40,850 nt of DNA from the NCBI GenBank assembly GCA_902541695.1, contig CACBRT010000008.1, forward strand, positions 1-40,850, given 5' to 3'. Both the position numbers and the translations under genes were made by a program. Shown in pieces: positions 1 through 7,648 of this stretch (its first letter is position 1; each line of letters begins with the position of its first letter). The notes beneath the pieces were generated by a model that was not told the origin of the DNA, did no database searches, and was given only the letters and a program-made list of their open reading frames with translations. This stretch comes from an uncultured Alphaproteobacteria bacterium. Lineage in GTDB: Bacteria > Pseudomonadota > Alphaproteobacteria > Rhodobacterales > Rhodobacteraceae.

Positions 1-644
1 ATCTTACAATGGTTAGAACAGGAGAAAATGGCCCACATGGTATTTCAGCATTACTAGTAGAGAAAAATACTTCAGGATTAAGTTTTGGAAATAATGAAGA
101 AAAAATGGGGTGGAAATCACAACCTACAGCACAAGTAATTTTTGATGATTGTAAGGTATCTTCTAAAAAATTACTTGGTGAAGAAAACAAGGGTTTCATT
201 TATGCCATGCAGGGTTTAGACGGAGGTCGTCTTAACATTGCAGCAGCCGCATTAGGAGGGGCCCAAACAGCTCTCAATACTGCAAAAAAATACATTAAAG
301 AAAGAAAAGCTTTTGGGAAAAGTTTATCTGAATTTCAAGGTTTACAGTTTAAAGTTGCCGATATGGAAATAGCTATTAACTCATCAAGGACTTTCTTAAG
401 AGAAGCTGCTTGGAAACTAGATAATGCAAAATCTGATGCTGGAGTATACTGTGCTATGGCAAAAAAATTTGTTACAGACAATTCCTTCAATATTGCGAAC
501 AATTCATTACAACTCTTAGGAGGGTATGGATATTTGGCTGATTATGGTATTGAAAAAATTGTTCGTGATTTGCGAGTTCATCAGATTTTGGAAGGTACAA
601 ATGAGATTATGCAATTAATAGTTGCTAGAGATTCTCTTAAATAA
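1..644 (+). CDS. Isobutyryl-CoA dehydrogenase-like acyl-CoA dehydrogenase (5' end outside window)
   Basis: This is the C-terminal half of a flavin acyl-CoA dehydrogenase; the reading frame is open to the left edge. It shows the acyl-CoA dehydrogenase middle beta domain (SFGNNEEKMGWKSQPT, then the VIFDDCKV stretch) and the C-terminal helical domain with GGYGYLADYGIEKIVRDLRVHQILEGTNEIM, where the family's FAD-binding motif sits. The wording is closest to the ACAD8/isobutyryl-CoA dehydrogenase branch, which oxidises isobutyryl-CoA to methacrylyl-CoA in valine breakdown. The next two genes encode later steps of the same pathway, 12 bases downstream and then 15 bases further, so an operon is likely. 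The substrate is inferred mainly from this context; a general short-branched-chain dehydrogenase is the alternative. The FAD-linked catalytic residues lying further upstream cannot be seen. Confidence 0.85.
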   Translation, partial: LTMVRTGENGPHGISALLVEKNTSGLSFGNNEEKMGWKSQPTAQVIFDDCKVSSKKLLGEENKGFIYAMQGLDGGRLNIAAAALGGAQTALNTAKKYIKERKAFGKSLSEFQGLQFKVADMEIAINSSRTFLREAAWKLDNAKSDAGVYCAMAKKFVTDNSFNIANNSLQLLGGYGYLADYGIEKIVRDLRVHQILEGTNEIMQLIVARDSLK

Positions 645-656
645 TGTGAAGTATTT

Positions 657-1685
657 ATGACAGATGTAATTATTAGGCAAAATGGTAATGTAGGTCATAT
701 TACCTTAAATAGGCCTGACGCCCTAAATGCTTTGACATATGATATGATTTTAAAAATTGAGAAAGCATTAATTTCATGGAAACAAAATGAAGAGGTAAAA
801 ATTGTACTAGTAGATGCAAATGGCGATAAAGCATTTTGCTCTGGTGGAGATGTTTCAGATTTATATAAAAATGGAACTACTGGAAATTTTGAATTTGGTA
901 AATTATTTTGGTCTGATGAATACCGTCTAAATCTTTTAGTTTCGAATTATCCAAAGCCATATGTTGTTTTTATGCAAGGTTTCACAATGGGTGGAGGTGT
1001 CGGAATATCCTGTCATGGTAGTCATCGTATCGTTGGGGATAGTTCTATTATTGCTATGCCAGAATGCAGTATTGGTTTAGTACCAGATGTAGGTGGTTCT
1101 TACTTACTTACCAGAAAATCAAAAAAATTAGGTATTTATCTTGGAATTTCTGGTCAACAGATGAAAGCAGATGATGCAATTTTTACAGATTTTGCTGATT
1201 TTTACATACCTGAAAAATATTGGAATGAAATTAAGTTACAATTAATAAAAAACGGCGATACTTCTATTTTATATGAATTTAAAAGAAACAGTTTTAAATC
1301 ATGCTTAAGGGAAAATTTACAAATTATTGAGAAGGTATTTTCACAAAATGAATTAAATTTAATAATAAAAGAAATGGAATTGAATTCTTTTTTTTCTAAG
1401 AGTTTAAAAAAATTAAAAAAATCCTCTCCATTATCTATTTTAACTTCATTTCATATGCTTCAGATGCCAGAAATTTCTTGTTCTGTAAAAGATGCGTTAA
1501 AAATTGAGTATAGAGTCACTTCAAGGGCACAAGAATTTGCTGATTTTCAAGAAGGAATTAGGGCTATGATTATTGATAAGGATAAGTTACCTATTTGGAA
1601 ATATCCAAAAATTGATCAAGTTCCTATCAAGAAAGTATTTGATTTACTTAAACCTTTAAGTCGTTCAAATGATTTAAAAATTTAA
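657..1685 (+). CDS. 3-hydroxyisobutyryl-CoA hydrolase (HIBCH-type, crotonase fold)
   Basis: Crotonase-superfamily protein of 342 residues, about 80 longer than a plain enoyl-CoA hydratase, as expected for 3-hydroxyisobutyryl-CoA hydrolases. The CSGGD (61-65) and MGGG (111-114) stretches form the CoA/oxyanion hole. The HIBCH signature MPECSIGLVPDVGGSYLL carries the expected acidic residues Glu136 and Asp144. The C-terminal HIBCH extension holds FQEGIRAMIIDKDKLPIW, typical of the family. It would release free 3-hydroxyisobutyrate from its CoA ester, between the dehydrogenase before it and the dehydrogenase after it. It starts 12 bases after the upstream stop codon. A plain enoyl-CoA hydratase is unlikely given length and C-terminal region. 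Confidence 0.88.
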   Translation: MTDVIIRQNGNVGHITLNRPDALNALTYDMILKIEKALISWKQNEEVKIVLVDANGDKAFCSGGDVSDLYKNGTTGNFEFGKLFWSDEYRLNLLVSNYPKPYVVFMQGFTMGGGVGISCHGSHRIVGDSSIIAMPECSIGLVPDVGGSYLLTRKSKKLGIYLGISGQQMKADDAIFTDFADFYIPEKYWNEIKLQLIKNGDTSILYEFKRNSFKSCLRENLQIIEKVFSQNELNLIIKEMELNSFFSKSLKKLKKSSPLSILTSFHMLQMPEISCSVKDALKIEYRVTSRAQEFADFQEGIRAMIIDKDKLPIWKYPKIDQVPIKKVFDLLKPLSRSNDLKI

Positions 1686-1700
1686 ATAGGAGGATACATT

Positions 1701-2564
1701 GTGAAAATTGGATTCATAGGCTTAGGTAAAATGGGATTGCCAATGGCTGAAAATTTACAAAAAGAGGGTCATGAGGTAACAGGATTTGATATAAATAAAA
1801 ATATTAATTCTAAGATTAGAATTTCAAACAGTATTCAAGAAATTGTTAAAAGTAATGAGGCTATATTTACAATGCTTCCAAGTGGTAAAGAAGTTATTGC
1901 AGTTTATGATGAAATTATAGATAAATGTGAAAATTCCACTATAATGATAGATTGTTCTACAATAGATATAAAAAGTACTCATATAATAGCGAATATTTCA
2001 AAAAAAAATGGACTACTTACCTTAGATGCACCAGTTTCAGGTGGAGTAGTAGGTGCAGTAGATGGCACTTTGACTTTTATGGTAGGAGGTGATGAAAGAG
2101 CTTTCAATAAAATTAAGCCTTTGTTTGAAGTGATGGGCAAAAAAGCAGTTTATTGTGGAGTTTCAGGCTCAGGACAAACAGCAAAAATGTGTAATAACAT
2201 GATTTTAGGGATTTCAATGATTGGCGTTTGTGAATCTTTTACTTTAGCAAAAAAAATTGGATTGGATTTGAAAAAACTTTATGAGGTTTCTTCAAATTCA
2301 TCTGGTAGTTGTTGGGCTCTTAACACTTACTGTCCGGCCCCTAAAGTTGGACCAGAAACACCTGCTGATAAAAATTATTTACCAGGTTTTTCATCTGAGT
2401 TAATGCTTAAAGATTTAATGCTAGCTCAGGATGCTGCAATTCAATCTAATTCGCATACCCCACTCGGTAATCACGCAATGAAAATCTACGAAGAGTTATT
2501 GAATGAGGGTGGTAAGGGTAAAGATTTCTCTTATGTTTTTCCTTTTTTTTATAAAAAGAAATAA
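1701..2564 (+). CDS. mmsB: 3-hydroxyisobutyrate dehydrogenase
   Basis: Member of the beta-hydroxyacid dehydrogenase family, 287 residues. The N-terminal Rossmann motif is GFIGLGKMGLPM (4-15), the substrate signature DAPVSGGVVGAVDGTL lies at 109-124, and the catalytic lysine is Lys162 in GQTAKMCNN. The start is GTG, chosen because a strong AGGAGG sits 7 bases upstream. It oxidises 3-hydroxyisobutyrate to methylmalonate semialdehyde with NAD+, completing the three valine steps encoded here. The long C-terminal insert around SGSCWALNTYCPAPKVG is typical of 3-hydroxyisobutyrate dehydrogenases and separates it from glyoxylate or tartronate semialdehyde reductases. Confidence 0.9.
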   Translation: MKIGFIGLGKMGLPMAENLQKEGHEVTGFDINKNINSKIRISNSIQEIVKSNEAIFTMLPSGKEVIAVYDEIIDKCENSTIMIDCSTIDIKSTHIIANISKKNGLLTLDAPVSGGVVGAVDGTLTFMVGGDERAFNKIKPLFEVMGKKAVYCGVSGSGQTAKMCNNMILGISMIGVCESFTLAKKIGLDLKKLYEVSSNSSGSCWALNTYCPAPKVGPETPADKNYLPGFSSELMLKDLMLAQDAAIQSNSHTPLGNHAMKIYEELLNEGGKGKDFSYVFPFFYKKK

Positions 2565-2565
2565 A

Positions 2566-3159
2566 TTATACACCACACTTAGCGTATACATGCATAATAA
2601 TGATTGGTTTGTTATCAAAACTAAAATTCTCTTCTCTAAATAAATTAAAAATTCTTAAGTTAAAATTTTTTAAGACGTTTCTTAATTCACCTTCGGTTCT
2701 TGGGACATACAGTCTGTTTAAGTTATCTCTATAAGCTTTGTGGCCTTCATGAATTCCGATATAAAAAATTCCCTTTTTACTTAAAGCTTTAGAAATTTTA
2801 CCAAATAATAGGTCTTGATTTTTTTTTTCCAAATGCTGAATGGAAAAAGAAGCCCAAATTCCATCATATTTTTTTGAAAAAACTATTTTATTCAAATCCA
2901 TTTGCTGAATATTAATGGCTTTATGATTCTCAAATATTTCAAGCACTTTAAGAGAAGCATCTACTGCATCAACTTTAAAACCTTTCTGACTAAACCAAAT
3001 AGACTTTTCTCCAGTTCCACAACCTAAATCTATAATTTGTCCACCTGGGGCAAGTTCGTTACAAAATATTTTTTGTGCTAAATCTATCTTTTCAGTAGAT
3101 CTCCATTTTGCATATTCATATGCATTTTTATTATAAAATTCTAAAGTTTTATGATCCAT
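2566..3159 (-). CDS. Class I SAM-dependent methyltransferase
   Basis: A 197-residue protein with the SAM-binding motif I DLGCGTG at 44-50 and a motif IV-like WASFSIQHLEK segment near 104-114, placing it in the Rossmann-fold (UbiE/Tellurite-type) small methyltransferases. No N-terminal signal or extra domain is seen. The substrate cannot be read from the sequence. It is convergent with the valine operon, whose last stop codon ends one base away, and no terminator is visible in the join. Upstream is a 187-base AT-rich gap shared with the divergent aminotransferase gene, so a divergent promoter region is likely there. Confidence 0.75.
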   Translation of the reverse strand: MDHKTLEFYNKNAYEYAKWRSTEKIDLAQKIFCNELAPGGQIIDLGCGTGEKSIWFSQKGFKVDAVDASLKVLEIFENHKAINIQQMDLNKIVFSKKYDGIWASFSIQHLEKKNQDLLFGKISKALSKKGIFYIGIHEGHKAYRDNLNRLYVPRTEGELRNVLKNFNLRIFNLFREENFSFDNKPIIIMHVYAKCGV

Positions 3160-3346
3160 ATTAAAAATTAATTTATCAAATAATTTTATTCACTTAATTT
3201 TAACTTTATTCAGTTATGTCAAATTTAAACTACTAACTAATATCGAATGATACAAAAGTTCATTACTATATCAACAATAATAAATTAGTTGTCATATCAA
3301 TTAAATTAAGTTTATCCTTAAACTGTGTAACTTATAAGGTAATAAT

Positions 3347-4738
3347 ATGAATATACAGAACAAAAGTCTGAAAAACTCGTTGGAATTTAAATCTATTGAT
3401 TATCAACTTCAACCTTACACTAATCCAGAATTAATAAGTGAAAAGGGTCCTCAAGTATTTAATTCAGGTAGTGGAGTAAATGTAGAGGATATTGATGGGA
3501 ATAGTTACATAGAAGGTATGAGTGGTCTCTGGTGTGCTTCGTTAGGTTTTGGTGAAAATGAATTAATTGAAGCAGCAGTCAAACAAATGAGGAAACTTCC
3601 ATATTATCATTCATTTACAGGTAAAACTTGTGAAGCAACAATAAAATTATCTGAAAAACTTATTGAAATTGCACCAAATAATTTGAAGAAAGTATTTTTC
3701 TGCAATTCAGGTTCAGAGGCAAATGATACTGCAATAAAAATTGTCTGGTACTATCACTCATCTTTAGGAAATCCAAAGAAAAGAAAAATTGTTAGCAGGA
3801 AAGGAAGTTACCATGGTGTCACATTAGCTGCAGCTAGTCTTACTGCATTAGATTATGCTCAAAAGGGGTTCGGTTTACCCCTTGATTTTGCCCTCCACAC
3901 AACATGGCCTCATTATTTTCAAAATTCTTATGAAAATGAGAGTGAAAAAGAATTTTGTAGCCGTTTAATTAAAGATCTAGAGAAACTTATAGAAATGGAG
4001 GGTGCTGAAAATATAGGTGCTTTTATTGCTGAACCCTTGATGGGAGCAGGTGGTGTTATTATCCCTCCAAAAAAATACTTTGAGATGATACAACCTATAC
4101 TTAAAAGAAATGAAATTTTATTTATTGCAGACGAAGTCATATCTGGTTTTGGTAGGACTGGCAATATGTGGGGGAGCCAAACTTTTAATATACAACCAGA
4201 TATTGTAACTTGTGCGAAAGGATTATCGTCTGCTTATGCACCTATTTCAGCAGTATTAATGTCTGAAAACATTTCTAAAGAAGTTGAAAAACAAGCTATA
4301 AAATTAGGTCAATTTGGTCATGGCTATACTTATTCTGGACACCCTGTTTCTTCCGCAATTGCCTTAAGAACGTTAGAAATTATGGAAGAAAGAGATATTA
4401 TAACTCATGTTAGAGACATAACTACTGTATTTTCGAAAAGAATTTCTGAGTTAAAGAAATATCGATGTATTGGCAATGTTCGTTCAATAGGTTTAATAGG
4501 TGCAGCAGAATTTATTAAACCAGGAACAAAAAGAGAAAAAATAGATCCACAACACAAATTTGCTACTAAAGTTGTAAAAAAAATTCATGAAAAAGGTGTA
4601 ATTTTAAGAGCTTTACCGATTGACGCTATAGCTTTTTGCCCACCACTTATCATAAGTAAAGATGAAATAGATCAAATGTTTGACAGGATTGAAACTATTT
4701 TACCGGAAATGGATAAAGTTGCTGATGGATATGTTTAA
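3347..4738 (+). CDS. Class III omega-aminotransferase (PLP-dependent)
   Basis: Fold-type I class III aminotransferase, 463 residues. It shows FFCNSGSEANDTAIK (117-131) for PLP phosphate binding, the DEVISGFGRTG stretch with Asp262 contacting the pyridine nitrogen, and Lys291 (CAKGLSSAYAP) as the PLP Schiff-base lysine. The N-terminal LQPYTN and GLWCASLGFG segments resemble the pyruvate-linked omega-transaminases acting on polyamines, GABA, beta-alanine or taurine. The amino donor cannot be fixed from sequence; the flanking genes (methyltransferase upstream, cation exchanger downstream) give no pathway. No strong Shine-Dalgarno is seen; the chosen ATG is the first in the frame. Confidence 0.82.
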   Translation: MNIQNKSLKNSLEFKSIDYQLQPYTNPELISEKGPQVFNSGSGVNVEDIDGNSYIEGMSGLWCASLGFGENELIEAAVKQMRKLPYYHSFTGKTCEATIKLSEKLIEIAPNNLKKVFFCNSGSEANDTAIKIVWYYHSSLGNPKKRKIVSRKGSYHGVTLAAASLTALDYAQKGFGLPLDFALHTTWPHYFQNSYENESEKEFCSRLIKDLEKLIEMEGAENIGAFIAEPLMGAGGVIIPPKKYFEMIQPILKRNEILFIADEVISGFGRTGNMWGSQTFNIQPDIVTCAKGLSSAYAPISAVLMSENISKEVEKQAIKLGQFGHGYTYSGHPVSSAIALRTLEIMEERDIITHVRDITTVFSKRISELKKYRCIGNVRSIGLIGAAEFIKPGTKREKIDPQHKFATKVVKKIHEKGVILRALPIDAIAFCPPLIISKDEIDQMFDRIETILPEMDKVADGYV

Positions 4739-4798
4739 TTAAAAATAATTTATTAGAATACACAATTCTATTTTAAGAAAAAATTACCCCAAGATTAA

Positions 4799-5758
4799 AT
4801 GGAAAATGTTGTAATACAAATACTTATTTGCTTAATTGGTCTATTTGGTCTTTTCTATGGTGGTGAGAAATTAGTTACAGGATCAGTAAATACAGCTTCA
4901 TTTTTTAAAGTCAAACCTCAGTTTATAGCAATCACAATTATTGCATTAGGGACATCATTTCCAGAATTGGTTGTTTCAGTAAATGCTGTGGTTGATAAGT
5001 CGCAAGGAATAGCTTGGGGAAATGTTTTGGGTAGTAATATTTCAAATATTCTACTCGTTTTAGGTTTAGCTTCGTTAATGCATCCTTTGTATTTAAAAGG
5101 GGGAAAATCAAATGTTAACATCTTTTGGTTATTTTTCTCATCTGTTTTATTTTTCACAATCAGTGTTGGAACAAAATCAATATCATTTTTCTATGGTATA
5201 GTTCTTATATTACTTTTGATAATATTTTTGATATATATGGTATATATCTCTAAAAATAATGGAAATAAGACAGATAGAAATAAAATTGATGAAAAATTAT
5301 CGTTATGGAATACTATTTTATTTATATTTTTTGGTATCATAATATTAATAATATCAGCTGAGGCTGTAGTAAATTCTTCTGTCAAAATAGCTTCACTATT
5401 CAATGTGCCTGAAACATTCATAGGTCTTACAATTATTGCTATAGGAACATCTTTACCTGAAATATCAGCATCCATAGTCGCAGTTAAAAAAGGCTACTCT
5501 GAGATTGCTGTCGGAAATGTTATTGGGTCAAATATATTTAATACTCTTGGAATTATTGGTGCATGCGCAGTTTTTTCCAGAAGTAGTGAATTTCTTGTGC
5601 CTGAAACTTTTTTAATTTTTGATATTCCAATTATGTTAATTTCTACTTTGTTATTTTGCTTATTAATATATATTAATGTTGTATTAGAAAAAAAAATTGG
5701 AGTCATCTTTATAACAACTTATTTTATATATATTTTTCTTAATTTTAAATTAGCTTAG
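4799..5758 (+). CDS. Calcium/sodium antiporter (CaCA family, YrbG-like)
   Basis: Inner-membrane exchanger of 319 residues with about ten hydrophobic segments. It has the two internally duplicated alpha repeats of the CaCA superfamily: IALGTSFPELVVSVNA followed by GNVLGSNISNILLVLG, and IAIGTSLPEISASIVA followed by GNVIGSNIFNTLGIIG. The glutamates in the two PE motifs and the asparagines of the GSN motifs coordinate Ca2+ and Na+ in this family. A hydrophilic loop (KNNGNKTDRNKIDEK, about 150-165) divides the halves. Only 15 bases separate it from the adenylate cyclase gene downstream, so the two may be co-transcribed. Confidence 0.88.
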   Translation: MENVVIQILICLIGLFGLFYGGEKLVTGSVNTASFFKVKPQFIAITIIALGTSFPELVVSVNAVVDKSQGIAWGNVLGSNISNILLVLGLASLMHPLYLKGGKSNVNIFWLFFSSVLFFTISVGTKSISFFYGIVLILLLIIFLIYMVYISKNNGNKTDRNKIDEKLSLWNTILFIFFGIIILIISAEAVVNSSVKIASLFNVPETFIGLTIIAIGTSLPEISASIVAVKKGYSEIAVGNVIGSNIFNTLGIIGACAVFSRSSEFLVPETFLIFDIPIMLISTLLFCLLIYINVVLEKKIGVIFITTYFIYIFLNFKLA

Positions 5759-5773
5759 AAAATAAATTTATAA

Positions 5774-6733
5774 ATGTCTGAAACTATAGAAAATGAAGAA
5801 ATAAAAAATCTTAAGAGGGAAGTAGCAAAACTTCGCTTAGAGGGAAATTTAAGAAAGTCTTTATCTAATCAATTAACAATTCAAAAAAAAATAGCCGATG
5901 AGGCTAAAGCTGAAGCACTAGCCAAAAGTGAAGAAGTTGAAAAAATATCAAAACAATTAGCAAAATATCTATCCCCTCAAATACATGAGCAAATATTCAG
6001 TGGAAAACAAAGTGCTGAAGTTAAAAGTAATAGAAAGAAATTAACAGTTTTCTTTTCTGATATTGTTGGATTTACTGATATTTCTGATGAATTAGAATCT
6101 GAAGAAATGACTAACTTGTTAAATTTTTATTTAAATGAAATGTCTCAAATAGCACTAAAATATGGTGGTACAATTGATAAATTTATTGGTGACGCACTTA
6201 TGATATTTTTTGGTGATCCTGAATCAAAAGGACATCAGAATGATGCGAAGCAATGTGTGAAAATGGCTGTAGAAATGCAAGAACTTATGAGTGAATTGAG
6301 TGGTTATTGGGCTAAAAATTATAGTTTGAAAAAAGATTTAAAAATTAGAATTGGTATTAATACAGGATTTTGTACTGTTGGAAACTTTGGTAGTTTAGAT
6401 CGCATTGATTATACAGCAATAGGTAGCACTGTTAATTTAGCATCGAGGTTAGAGAGCATGGCAGAGGCTGGCACAATTTTAGTATCTGAAGATACATATG
6501 CATTAGTAAATAATTTCTTTACATTTAAAAATCCTAAAGAAATAAAAATAAAAGGTTTTTTAAGGAGTATCAAATGTTTTGAATTAAAAGAAGAAGATAC
6601 TTCTAAGGAAGATATATTTTTTTTATCTGGCAAGGGTTTTCAAATAAGCATTAATAAAAAACTTGTAAAAAAGAATTCATTAAATGACCTAAAATCTCAA
6701 TTAGATATACTTCTCAAAACTGATAAAAATTGA
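5774..6733 (+). CDS. Class III adenylate cyclase with N-terminal coiled coil
   Basis: A 319-residue cytosolic cyclase. Residues about 5-60 are charged and heptad-like (coiled coil), followed by a LAKYLSPQ linker (62-69) and the catalytic domain (about 90-250). The metal-binding aspartates are Asp96 (FFSDIVGFT) and Asp140 (FIGDALM). Lys136 and Thr214 are at the purine-selecting positions and match adenylate rather than guanylate cyclases. Asn221 and Arg225 (TVNLASR) fit the transition-state residues. It is therefore predicted to be active, making cAMP from ATP, as a homodimer. The linker and catalytic domain closely resemble those of the GAF-cyclase at 32731, so the two are paralogues. No sensory domain other than the coiled coil is present. 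Confidence 0.87.
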   Translation: MSETIENEEIKNLKREVAKLRLEGNLRKSLSNQLTIQKKIADEAKAEALAKSEEVEKISKQLAKYLSPQIHEQIFSGKQSAEVKSNRKKLTVFFSDIVGFTDISDELESEEMTNLLNFYLNEMSQIALKYGGTIDKFIGDALMIFFGDPESKGHQNDAKQCVKMAVEMQELMSELSGYWAKNYSLKKDLKIRIGINTGFCTVGNFGSLDRIDYTAIGSTVNLASRLESMAEAGTILVSEDTYALVNNFFTFKNPKEIKIKGFLRSIKCFELKEEDTSKEDIFFLSGKGFQISINKKLVKKNSLNDLKSQLDILLKTDKN

Positions 6734-6768
6734 TATTTCATAAACTAAATAAGCATGTACTTATATTG

Positions 6769-6972
6769 ATGAATAATCTTGAAACAAAAAAAATTTGCAT
6801 GTTTTGTAATAGGCCTAAAGAAGAAGTTAGCAAACTTTTTACAGGGAAAAATGCAAATATATGTGATGAATGTGTAAAGGTCGCATTTACACTAAAAGAT
6901 GATATAAATACTAGTAATACCATTAAACATTTTTTGTTTAGAAAAGATGATAAAAATGAAAATAGAGAATAG
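6769..6972 (+). CDS. Stand-alone ClpX-type C4 zinc-finger protein
   Basis: A 67-residue protein that is little more than a ClpX N-terminal zinc-binding domain: Cys10-x2-Cys13 (CMFC), an EVSKLFTGKNANICDEC core, then Cys32-x2-Cys35, with a charged tail. In ClpX this domain dimerises and binds adaptors and substrates; here no AAA+ ATPase follows, so the protein could act as an adaptor or competitor for ClpXP, which is inference. The ATG at 6769 was preferred over an in-frame TTG at 6730 that overlaps the cyclase stop codon, because homology begins after it; no good Shine-Dalgarno supports either. It lies 35 bases after the cyclase. Confidence 0.68.
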   Translation: MNNLETKKICMFCNRPKEEVSKLFTGKNANICDECVKVAFTLKDDINTSNTIKHFLFRKDDKNENRE

Positions 6973-7088
6973 TTTTTTTAATTGGTTATATAAACTGCTT
7001 GAGAGAAGTTATTATTTGTGCAAGAAGTAACCATTAAATCTATGGAATTGAATTAAATTTTAAATATATATTAATTCAATATAAATGT

Positions 7089-7165
7089 GGGCACGTAGCT
7101 CAGTTGGATAGAGCGACGGACTTCTAATCCGTAGGTCGGGGGTTCGAATCCTCCCGTGCTCACCA
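7089..7165 (+). tRNA. tRNA-Arg(UCU)
   Basis: A complete cloverleaf of 77 bases with the CCA encoded. The acceptor stem pairs GGGCACG with CGTGCTC (one G-T), followed by discriminator A and CCA. The D arm is TAGCTCAGTTGGATAGAGC. The anticodon stem ACGGA/TCCGT encloses the loop CTTCTAA with anticodon TCT at 7123-7125. The T arm is GGGGGTTCGAATCCTCC. All stems pair well, so it should be functional and reads AGA (and AGG) codons, which are frequent in this AT-rich genome. Confidence 0.96.
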
Positions 7166-7187
7166 TAAACTTTTGCAGACTATCTAA

Positions 7188-7499
7188 TCAGTGTGTCCAG
7201 GGTATTTTTTTGTTATAAGAAAAATTTTCGCCATATCCATTTTCTCTAATTATGTGTTTTCTTGAGTTGCTTTTCAAAACAGTAAAAGTTAACCCTTTAT
7301 TTTTTGCATATAATATAGCCGCATCTTTTGTTGGAAACTTTATCTGTATTTGGCTTGAGGTATCACTTGATCCTGTCCATCCCATCAAAGGATCAATAGA
7401 TTTAGATTTGTCATATTCTAATTCTAAAATCCATTCTTTTGCTTGTCCCATACCTGACTGCATTGCAGATTTTTGTGATTTGAAAATTCTAGCTACCAT
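7188..7499 (-). CDS. NDUFS4-like NADH:ubiquinone oxidoreductase accessory subunit (ETC_C1 family)
   Basis: A 103-residue protein of the ETC Complex I subunit conserved region family, the bacterial relatives of mitochondrial NDUFS4. It begins MVARIFKSQKSAMQSG and carries the family's WILELE, DPLMGWTGSSDT and FPTKDAAILYAKNKG stretches; the last corresponds to the conserved region that packs onto the peripheral arm of Complex I. It is found chiefly in alphaproteobacteria and mitochondria, which supports the taxonomic reading. It is encoded opposite and just downstream of tRNA-Arg, away from any nuo operon, as is common for this gene. Length is normal for bacterial members. Confidence 0.88.
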   Translation of the reverse strand: MVARIFKSQKSAMQSGMGQAKEWILELEYDKSKSIDPLMGWTGSSDTSSQIQIKFPTKDAAILYAKNKGLTFTVLKSNSRKHIIRENGYGENFSYNKKIPWTH

Positions 7500-7648
7500 T
7501 CTATAATAATCTGATCATTGAAGTTGTTTATATAATTACTAAATAATCTTTAATATCAAAAATTACTACTTTATAGTCAACCGAATTTTCATTGTGCTTA
7601 TATTAATTATTTTTCAAATTTCTATTTTTTAAATGGAAAAGGAACGAA

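Noticed and set aside
7089-7187. tRNA-Arg as an integration site for a nearby island
   Set aside because: Downstream is a normal NDUFS4-like housekeeping gene and no repeat of the tRNA 3' end was found nearby.
7500-7648. LexA/SOS operator before uvrB
   Set aside because: No GTTC-N7-GTTC pair, the alphaproteobacterial LexA box, is present; only a single GAAC occurs, inside the ribosome-binding region.
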